Below, piece after piece: positions 1 to 5,170 of a stretch of DNA of 6,086 nucleotides. A program made the translations under genes and the position numbers. Each line of letters opens with the position of its first letter. The first letter of the stretch is position 1. A model generated the notes under the pieces. The model searched no databases, was not told the origin of the DNA, and saw only the letters and a list, made by a program, of their open reading frames with translations. This DNA is from Deltaproteobacteria bacterium (GTDB lineage Bacteria; Desulfobacterota; Desulfuromonadia; Geobacterales; Pseudopelobacteraceae), in contig JAURXC010000290.1 in assembly GCA_030654645.1 (NCBI GenBank), positions 1-6,086 on the forward strand. The letters are read 5' to 3'.

Positions 1-1628
1 AAACCACCGGCAACGCAAAGAATCACCTTTTTGCTGTTCATCGCGTATTCAAGCAGCGGCAGATAAAAGCTCTTGGCGTGCTTCATGATCGCACTCTCCT
101 TCTCCGGATGCGGTTTCAGAAACAGGATGCAGAGCACCGGAATGACAAAAATCGAGAGAAACAGCGAAGCCAGCAACGCGATCGCCACCGTGATCGCCAG
201 CGGCCCGAACATTTTTCCTTCGATCCCTTCCAGTGACAGGATCGGAATAAAGGTGATCGCGATAATCAGTTCGCCGAAGATACTCGGTTTTCGAACCTCC
301 ATCACCGCCCGCAGCACCGTTGACAGCTTGGAATGCTTTCCACCCTCCTCGCACAGATGGCGCTGCACGTTTTCCACCTGGATGATGGTGGTGTCGATGA
401 TCATGCCGATCGAGATTGCCAGTCCGCCCAGCGACATCAGGTTGGCGCTGATACCGGCCAGTTTCATCACGATGAAGGTGGCCAGCAGCGACAGCGGCAA
501 CGCGATCAGCACCACCAGACTACCCCGGATGCTGTTCAGCAGCAGATACAGCACGATCAGTACCAGGACCGAGCCTTCGATCAGGGCCTTGTTGACCGTG
601 CCGACACTGGCGCTGACAATATCGCTGCGGTCGTAGTAGGGCACGATTTTGATGCCGTCCGGCAGCATGTTGTTGCCGTTGATCTCACTAACCTTTTCCT
701 TGACCCGGCGCACGACATCGCGGCTGTTTTCGCCGCGCAGCATCATGGCGATGCCGCCGACCGCCTCATCCTTGCCGTTCTTCATCGACGCGCCCATACG
801 CACCGCTTCACCGACCTTGACCTGGGCCACATCCCGGATATAGGTCGGCGTGCCCCCCTGGGATTTGAGGACAATTGTTTCAATGTCGCTGATATCCTTG
901 ATCAGGCCGACGCCGCGCACGATGTACTGATCCGTGCCCCGTTCGAGCACATTGCCGCCGACGTTTTCATTGTTGCTGCCGATGGCGGAATGGACATCAT
1001 CGACGGTTATGCCGTATTTCAGCAGTTTTTCCGGCGACACTATCACCTGGTACTGCTTGAAATAGCCGCCATAGGAGTTGATCTCGTTCACTCCGGCAAC
1101 AGATTTCAACTGCGGGGTGACGACCCACTCCTGGATGGTCCGCAGGTTGGTCAGGTAGGCGATTTTCTGTTGCGGATCATCAGGCATCTTCCCTTCCAGC
1201 GTGTACTGATAGATCTCCCCCATGGCGGTGCCGATCGGCCCCATGGCCACCTCAACCCCCTTGGGAACCTTTTCCTTGGCTTCGGCCAGACGCTCGAACA
1301 CCAGTTGCCTGGCAAAGTAGATATCCACGTTGTCCTTGAAGACGATGGTGACGATCGACAGGCCGAACTTGGTGACCGAGCGCATCTGCTCGATATCCGG
1401 CAGCCCGCGCATGGCCATCTCGATCGGATAGGTAACATTGCGCTCGATCTCGATTGCGGAGAGTCCATCGGCGTGGCTGACAACCTCTACCTGGATGTTG
1501 GTAACATCGGGAAAGGCATCGATCGGCAGTTTCAGATATGAGTACAATCCGAATGCAATAATCAGCAGCGAAAGGAATATGACCATCCCTTTCTGCCGCA
1601 ACGTATATGCTATTATTTTTTCTAACAT
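1..1628 (-). CDS. Heavy-metal efflux RND pump, CusA/CzcA family (N-terminal 542 residues, truncated by window edge)
   Basis: This is the inner-membrane, proton-driven pump of a tripartite heavy-metal exporter. The frame is open from the ATG at 1628 to the window edge, giving 542 complete codons of a family usually a little over 1000 residues long. Visible features are an N-terminal membrane helix (about 14-33), the family motif PIDAFPDVTN (35-44), a large periplasmic porter region, helices 2-4 (about 346-418), and the motif LSLEGIEGKMFGPLA (464-478). In helix 4, D412 and E419 match the CzcA proton-relay residues D408 and E415, but the CzcA D402 position is Ser406. That makes this stretch closer to CusA, which has one key Asp there. 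The methionines that bind Cu/Ag in CusA lie beyond the window, so the substrate stays open. The start is supported by GGGAG 10 nt upstream. It is the last gene seen in the efflux operon. Confidence 0.96.
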   Translation of the reverse strand, partial: MLEKIIAYTLRQKGMVIFLSLLIIAFGLYSYLKLPIDAFPDVTNIQVEVVSHADGLSAIEIERNVTYPIEMAMRGLPDIEQMRSVTKFGLSIVTIVFKDNVDIYFARQLVFERLAEAKEKVPKGVEVAMGPIGTAMGEIYQYTLEGKMPDDPQQKIAYLTNLRTIQEWVVTPQLKSVAGVNEINSYGGYFKQYQVIVSPEKLLKYGITVDDVHSAIGSNNENVGGNVLERGTDQYIVRGVGLIKDISDIETIVLKSQGGTPTYIRDVAQVKVGEAVRMGASMKNGKDEAVGGIAMMLRGENSRDVVRRVKEKVSEINGNNMLPDGIKIVPYYDRSDIVSASVGTVNKALIEGSVLVLIVLYLLLNSIRGSLVVLIALPLSLLATFIVMKLAGISANLMSLGGLAISIGMIIDTTIIQVENVQRHLCEEGGKHSKLSTVLRAVMEVRKPSIFGELIIAITFIPILSLEGIEGKMFGPLAITVAIALLASLFLSIFVIPVLCILFLKPHPEKESAIMKHAKSFYLPLLEYAMNSKKVILCVAGG

Positions 1629-1638
1629 TAGAGGTGAT

Positions 1639-1643
1639 CTCCC
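1639..1643 (-). promoter_or_regulatory. Ribosome binding site of the RND pump gene
   Basis: GGGAG on the minus strand lies 10 nt before the ATG at 1628. The spacing is slightly long, but no better site is visible, and the codons after the ATG are AT-rich, which helps initiation. Confidence 0.55.
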
Positions 1644-1717
1644 GTTAACTCGTAACTCCTCAAAATTGTTTCGCACGGATATCTGGATATCTTTGAATAA
1701 TTCTGGGTCAGAAAACC

Positions 1718-1816
1718 GTTTCACGCGGATAACATCTGATAAAAATCAGATTTTGAGCCAAAAAAGGGGTTAATCAGATGTCAATCCGACTTTATCAGAT
1801 TTGATCCGCGTGAAAC
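1718..1816. repeat. Long inverted repeat between the adaptor and pump genes
   Basis: Arms 1718-1743 and 1791-1816 are inverted copies of 26 bp, matching at 24 positions. The outer 13 bp (GTTTCACGCGGAT and its complement) match perfectly. The 47-bp loop and the arms contain the word ATCTGAT at 1734-1740 and its complement ATCAGAT at 1745-1751, 1773-1779 and 1794-1800, so several mutually exclusive hairpins are possible. One of these is a perfect 7-bp stem with an AAAA loop (1734-1751). A related 13-mer, GTTTCGCACGGAT (11/13), lies at 1668-1680, followed by a tandem GGATATCT pair (1677-1692). The element fills most of a 220-bp gap that has no coding potential. It resembles a dispersed intergenic palindrome or small non-coding mobile repeat, but copies elsewhere in the genome cannot be seen here. 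Confidence 0.85.
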
Positions 1817-1848
1817 CGCCTTTGGTTTTTCATGTCCGGCTCCCTGTG

Positions 1849-3123
1849 TCACTTGCCGTGGCCATGTTCGTCTGTCATTTCACCCTTCTTAATTTCAGAC
1901 TTGAGAATGAAAGAGCCCTTGAGCGCGTAGTTTTCGCCCTCTTTCAGGCCGGAAACGATCTCGACCATACCGCCTGCCGTCCGGCCCGTCTGAACTTGGC
2001 GCGCCGCGAATTCAGCTTCATTTTCCGCCACGAAGACCACCTTTTTACCGTCAAGATCCTGTACCGCCTCTTCGGGCACCGCCAGCACCGGCGGCGCGTC
2101 GGCGGCCAGCGCCAGCTCAGCCGTGGCAAACATCTCCGGTTTCAGTTTGCGCCCAGGGTTGGCGACCTCGATTCGTGCCTTGACCGTGCGGGTGGCTTCA
2201 TTCACCAAGTCGGCGATGTAGGTGATGCGCCCCTTCAGTTTCAGGTCCGGAAAGGCGCCGACCATGATCGTGGCGGACTGTCCCTTACGCACCTTAGCCA
2301 GATCTTTTTCGTTGATGTCCACCAGCACCCAGACCGAGGAGAGATCGGCCACGGTGTAGAGACTTTTGGAGGGATCGGAGAGTTCGCCGACAATGGCATG
2401 CTTCTCGGTAATGATGCCGCTGATCGGCGACTTGACCGGCAGCAGCGGCCTCTTGCGGTTTTCTCCCTTCAGATCCGATACTGAAATGCCATACAGGGAC
2501 AAACGTTCTTCATCGGTGTGCAGTTCGGTCTGGGTGGTCTTGTAGTCGGTCTCGGCCTGGAAAATGTCTTTTCTGGCCGCGATCTTCTTCTCCACCAGCA
2601 CCTTGATCCGGTCCATGTTGGCCTGGGCCAGGGCCAGCCGGGTCTTCGACTGGTGATAGCGGTTGAGCGCTTCACCCAGCTCGACACTGTCCAGGGTCAC
2701 GAGCGTCTGGCCGGAGGCGACGCTGTCGCCCAGAGAGGCCCTGACCGCGACGACCTTGCCGCTGATGCGTGGCGAGACATGGGCGATGCGGTCGGCATTG
2801 GTCTCGACCTTGCCGGTGGCGCTGATCACGCCCGCCAGAGGCCGTTTGCTTGCCGGGGCAACCACCACGCCGTTCTGCTTCTGCGCCTCGGCGGTCATGA
2901 TAACCCTGCCTTCCTCCCCATGTTCGTCATGGCCTTCATGCCCCTCTTCCTTATGGCCTTCTTTGCCTTCATCATGGCCACCCCCCTTTTCCTCCTTATG
3001 GCCGGCCTCCTGCTTTTCAGCATGCTCGCCGCCAGCGCTTGTCAATTGGGTAAAACGATAGAAGAGGCCGCCACCCAGAGCCACGGCCAGAATTACCACG
3101 ATGATGATTGCTTTTTTGTTCAC
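1849..3123 (-). CDS. Periplasmic adaptor (membrane fusion) subunit of heavy-metal efflux, CzcB/CusB family
   Basis: This 424-residue adaptor links the inner-membrane pump to the outer-membrane channel. An N-terminal membrane anchor or signal (about 5-24) is followed by a charged linker with seven His (34, 42, 50, 57, 62, 65, 68) among Glu, Gly and Lys. Next come the first lipoyl half (about 114-146, core PRISGKVVAVRASLGDSV), an alpha-hairpin (about 150-210), the second lipoyl half (about 230-245, KSPISGIITEK), and beta-barrel and membrane-proximal domains. The C-terminus ends EHGHGK. The chosen start is the GTG at 3123, because GGAGG sits 5 nt upstream. The frame stays open to a further upstream GTG at 3192, but that would place the start inside a palindromic repeat and put a polar leader before the signal. 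The His-rich rather than Met-rich N-terminus differs from E. coli CusB and may bind divalent ions or Cu(II); this is inference. Confidence 0.95.
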   Translation of the reverse strand: MNKKAIIIVVILAVALGGGLFYRFTQLTSAGGEHAEKQEAGHKEEKGGGHDEGKEGHKEEGHEGHDEHGEEGRVIMTAEAQKQNGVVVAPASKRPLAGVISATGKVETNADRIAHVSPRISGKVVAVRASLGDSVASGQTLVTLDSVELGEALNRYHQSKTRLALAQANMDRIKVLVEKKIAARKDIFQAETDYKTTQTELHTDEERLSLYGISVSDLKGENRKRPLLPVKSPISGIITEKHAIVGELSDPSKSLYTVADLSSVWVLVDINEKDLAKVRKGQSATIMVGAFPDLKLKGRITYIADLVNEATRTVKARIEVANPGRKLKPEMFATAELALAADAPPVLAVPEEAVQDLDGKKVVFVAENEAEFAARQVQTGRTAGGMVEIVSGLKEGENYALKGSFILKSEIKKGEMTDEHGHGK

Positions 3124-3128
3124 TGCAT

Positions 3129-3133
3129 CCTCC
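3129..3133 (-). promoter_or_regulatory. Ribosome binding site that decides the GTG start of the adaptor gene
   Basis: GGAGG on the minus strand ends 5 nt before the GTG at 3123. An ATG at 3127-3125 overlaps this spacer but is in another frame, so the GTG is the start that joins a good Shine-Dalgarno site to the adaptor frame. Confidence 0.75.
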
Positions 3134-3151
3134 GTATTGTTCGCACGCGAT

Positions 3152-3207
3152 GTAGGGGCAAACCTTGTGTTTGCCCAATAACGGGCGATCACGAGGATCG
3201 CCCCTAC
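3152..3207. repeat. Double-hairpin palindromic repeat with GTAGGGGC ends
   Basis: The ends GTAGGGGC (3152-3159) and GCCCCTAC (3200-3207) are inverted copies. Between and overlapping them are two perfect hairpins: GGGCAAAC/GTTTGCCC (3156-3163 and 3169-3176, loop CTTGT) and GGGCGATC/GATCGCCC (3183-3190 and 3196-3203, loop ACGAG). This layout matches a type of dispersed intergenic repeat that I recall from many bacterial genomes. It sits in the 95-bp gap between the outer-membrane channel gene and the adaptor gene. In RNA it would form two short stems or one cruciform, which could affect mRNA processing between the two genes. No T-run follows on either strand, so it is not a typical intrinsic terminator. 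Confidence 0.85.
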
Positions 3208-3218
3208 GGGTCCATGAA

Positions 3219-4508
3219 TTATTCCAGCGAGTCTCCCACTGCCGATTCCAGCCTTGTCAGAGCTGCCTGACGGTCGTGCAACGCCGTAAGATATCCGTCA
3301 CTGACCTCGAAAAATTTCTTCTGTTCCTGTATCACGGCCAGAATACCGACTTCACCAAGGCGATAGGCCTCGCGGGTCAATTGCAGGTTTTCTTCCAGCT
3401 GGGGAATGATGCTGGATTTGTAGAGCGAAAGAACTTTATCGGCATTCAGAAGGCCGGCGTAAGCCGTCTCCACCTCCCGGCCGGCATTCCTGACGGCGGC
3501 AGTCAGACGGCTTTCACTGCTGCTCCTTTTGGCTTTGGCTTCCTGAACGCCGGCCCGATTCCTGTCAAACAGCGGTATGGGGAGCGACAACCTCAAACCA
3601 ATGGTATAGGCCGTGTCCTTCCCCTCAATCCCGCCGATCTCCATGGCGGTTGTGTCCCGCCTGAAAGCAAAGCCAGCGGTGAGGTTGGGAATCCCATCAG
3701 CCCGGGCCAGGGCAATGTCCGCCTCGCCCCTGTCTTTTTCGGCTTCCAGCGCTTTCAGGTCCGGCCGCTTCCCTTGCGCGAGCTGTTTCAGCTCAAACGG
3801 TTTCTTTGCCATAACGGTTTCGGTGTCGAATGTCCCGACAACAGCAGGCGCTTCGCCCGGTGGAAGTCCCATCAGTGCCCATAGTTTGGCCTGATTCCGG
3901 TTCAGCGTGTTTTCGACCTCAATCCTGGCCCCTTCGCTGCGTGCCAGTTCCACCTTGATCAGACCCATCTCCAGCTCCGGAATGTCTCCGGCGGCCAGTC
4001 TCTCCCTGGTCACATCAAGCAGTTGACGATTGAGCGCAATTGAACGATCCGACAGGGCGATGCGCTGCTCTGCCAGGACCACATCGTAAAAAGCCGTCTT
4101 TACCTCTTCGCGAAGCAGCCTCTCACGATCGGCCAGCTGCCAGCGGTAGATCTCCAGTTCCTGACCGGCGATGGCCAGCCGCTTCTGCCGTTTTCCCGCC
4201 AGCAGGAATTCCTGCGACACCCCCAGTGACAGGTTGTTCTCGGAACTGCTGCCGGTCAGAGCGCCCGTGCCCGCCTCAAAATCGAGCGTCGGGTTCGGCA
4301 GAAGTTCCGCCCTGGCCTTGCCGGCATCACGGATGCCTTTTTCTTCACGATACGACTTGAGGTCGCCGTTGTTCTGTAGCGAGACCTCGACAACCTGAGT
4401 CACCGAGAGCTTTTGTTGTGTTTCTGCCAGCAGCGGTGTTGACGATAAAACGGACACAATTCCGGACACCAGCAACAGTGCCCTCCGTGCAAATGCAGTC
4501 GTTCCCAA
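3219..4508 (-). CDS. Outer-membrane efflux channel of the TolC/CzcC family
   Basis: This 429-residue protein is the outer-membrane duct of the tripartite exporter, a typical length for CzcC/CusC. A signal peptide covers about residues 1-28 (RR followed by a hydrophobic stretch, ending PLLA), with cleavage probably before ET. There is no lipobox Cys, unlike CusC. Two outer-membrane-efflux repeats follow. The first contains ARAELLPNPTLDFEAG (about 65-80) and a long helical part (115-215). The second contains RPDLKALEAEKDRGEADIA (about 248-266), the strand motif LSLPIPLFDRNRAG (307-320), and a final helical coiled region (320-425). The start is a TTG at 4508, strongly supported by a perfect AAGGAGG 8 nt upstream and an immediately following signal sequence. 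It lies 127 nt after the Cys-rich gene and 95 nt before the adaptor gene. Confidence 0.95.
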   Translation of the reverse strand: MGTTAFARRALLLVSGIVSVLSSTPLLAETQQKLSVTQVVEVSLQNNGDLKSYREEKGIRDAGKARAELLPNPTLDFEAGTGALTGSSSENNLSLGVSQEFLLAGKRQKRLAIAGQELEIYRWQLADRERLLREEVKTAFYDVVLAEQRIALSDRSIALNRQLLDVTRERLAAGDIPELEMGLIKVELARSEGARIEVENTLNRNQAKLWALMGLPPGEAPAVVGTFDTETVMAKKPFELKQLAQGKRPDLKALEAEKDRGEADIALARADGIPNLTAGFAFRRDTTAMEIGGIEGKDTAYTIGLRLSLPIPLFDRNRAGVQEAKAKRSSSESRLTAAVRNAGREVETAYAGLLNADKVLSLYKSSIIPQLEENLQLTREAYRLGEVGILAVIQEQKKFFEVSDGYLTALHDRQAALTRLESAVGDSLE

Positions 4509-4516
4509 AGGAATAA

Positions 4517-4523
4517 CCTCCTT
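4517..4523 (-). promoter_or_regulatory. Strong ribosome binding site fixing the TTG start of the channel gene
   Basis: AAGGAGG on the minus strand lies 8 nt before the TTG at 4508. The consensus site at ideal spacing outweighs the weak start codon. Confidence 0.85.
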
Positions 4524-4635
4524 AATTCAGTTTTGAATGATGAGATGAAAAATGGCAGTGGACGCACCACGACCCGGGGAGAAGACGGAACTGTACCTGG
4601 ACAGCGCGGACTGCTCCCGGCGCGGTTTTTTTGGC

Positions 4636-4995
4636 TTATTTCTGCGGGGGAATAAACTTGGAGAGGTAGACTTCGGGTAAAAACCTGAAAGGGTCGGACG
4701 TTTGCAGATCAAGAATCAGCGGGTTGAAATCGAATTTAAACTGTTGAACGATCAGGGGCGCATGGCAGGCGCAGTTGAGGCAGTTGTCGCAACCGTCATA
4801 ATCCTTGTGCTGTTCCAGGGGGGAGCATGGGCACTGGTGGGGTTCGGCAATTTCCGGCGACAGTGCCTGATCGCCTGCGGTCGCGAGGTGACTCTGCATG
4901 GCGTGCGCACTTTCATGCACGCCATTGACCGTGACGGTCAGCATGACCACCAGCAGCAGCCGGGCAAAGAATTGTATCGGGATAAATTTTCGCAT
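4636..4995 (-). CDS. Small exported Cys/His-rich protein, putative metal binder
   Basis: This 119-residue protein has a basic N-terminus and hydrophobic helix (about 9-23), consistent with a signal peptide cleaved near Ala32 or Gly25. The middle holds six Cys and nearby His: H53-x-C55-x-C57, then C69-x-x-C72-x-x-C75-x-C77-H78. The C-terminus (about 81-119) is Cys-free and ends LSKFIPPQK. A cluster of this kind suggests binding of soft or transition metals in the periplasm, or a set of disulfides. I do not recognise a named family with confidence; CopL-like or DUF2946-like small metal-resistance proteins are possible comparisons. It is the first gene of the efflux unit, in the same direction as the pump genes. 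The ATG at 4995 is the first start after an in-frame stop (5004-5002). It has no clear Shine-Dalgarno site, so the start is the least certain part. Confidence 0.85.
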   Translation of the reverse strand: MRKFIPIQFFARLLLVVMLTVTVNGVHESAHAMQSHLATAGDQALSPEIAEPHQCPCSPLEQHKDYDGCDNCLNCACHAPLIVQQFKFDFNPLILDLQTSDPFRFLPEVYLSKFIPPQK

Positions 4996-5009
4996 GGTTA
5001 ATTAAATCA

Positions 5010-5038
5010 ATACTGTCCAACTGATCCCGAATTGTCAA
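5010..5038 (-). promoter_or_regulatory. Candidate sigma-70 promoter of the efflux operon
   Basis: On the minus strand, a perfect TTGACA (5038-5033) is followed after 17 nt by CAGTAT (5015-5010). The -10 match is only 3/6 but keeps the important A and final T. Transcription would begin near 5003, leaving a leader of under 10 nt before the ATG at 4995. That would fit the missing ribosome binding site. The poor -10 box is typical of promoters needing an activator, but no activator site can be named. Confidence 0.4.
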
Positions 5039-5040
5039 GG

Positions 5041-5076
5041 GCATATTCTATCGACGAAAAATCGGATATATATGGC
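5041..5076. promoter_or_regulatory. AT-rich imperfect dyad in the divergent control region, possible operator
   Basis: The segment begins GCATATTCTATCGA and ends with a gapped complement of it (ATCGGATATATATGGC). The symmetry needs small gaps on both sides. It lies just upstream of the TTGACA box of the efflux promoter and between the two divergent units, where an operator would be expected. No known metal-regulator consensus was recognised. Confidence 0.2.
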
Positions 5077-5117
5077 ATACAGTGATATTGTTATTTTTGG
5101 TGAAATCTGATACTTGC

Positions 5118-5147
5118 TTGCACGAATGTTGCAGTTGCGTCTATATA
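5118..5147 (+). promoter_or_regulatory. Candidate promoter of the VKOR-DsbA fusion gene
   Basis: TTGCAC (5118-5123, 3/6 to consensus) is followed after 18 nt by TATATA (5142-5147, 4/6). A transcript from about 5154 would carry the weak GGGAA site and the ATG at 5171, and would exclude the in-frame upstream ATG at 5126. An alternative pair, TTGTTA (5088) and GATACT (5109), has a short 15-nt spacer. Confidence 0.3.
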
Positions 5148-5170
5148 GGGAATACGGGAAATCATGTGAT

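Noticed and set aside
333..1541. 402-codon open frame on the plus strand
   Set aside because: It is antisense to the RND pump, whose full motif set reads on the minus strand. The translation is His/Asp/Gln-rich low-complexity with no domain, typical of a reverse-strand shadow.
1718..1816. CRISPR array
   Set aside because: The repeated ATCTGAT words are only 7 bp, in both orientations and unevenly spaced, without unit-length repeats or spacers.
3124..3192. Longer adaptor starting at the GTG at 3192
   Set aside because: The extension lies partly in a palindromic repeat, has no ribosome site, and would put 23 polar residues before the signal. GGAGG points to the GTG at 3123.
2518..3270. 250-codon plus-strand frame with a hydrophobic Phe/Met/Leu stretch
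   Set aside because: The apparent membrane segment is the reverse complement of the His/Glu-rich linker of the adaptor, and the rest lies opposite its lipoyl and hairpin domains.
4609..4632. Possible intrinsic terminator, GC-rich stretch followed by seven T on the plus strand
   Set aside because: The two GCGCGG copies are direct, not inverted, so no proper stem forms. No plus-strand gene ends there. On the minus strand the run is A and lies inside the operon.
5126..5170. Upstream ATG at 5126 for the fusion gene
   Set aside because: It is in frame and adds only 15 residues, but it has no ribosome binding site and lies inside the best candidate promoter. It is not fully excluded.
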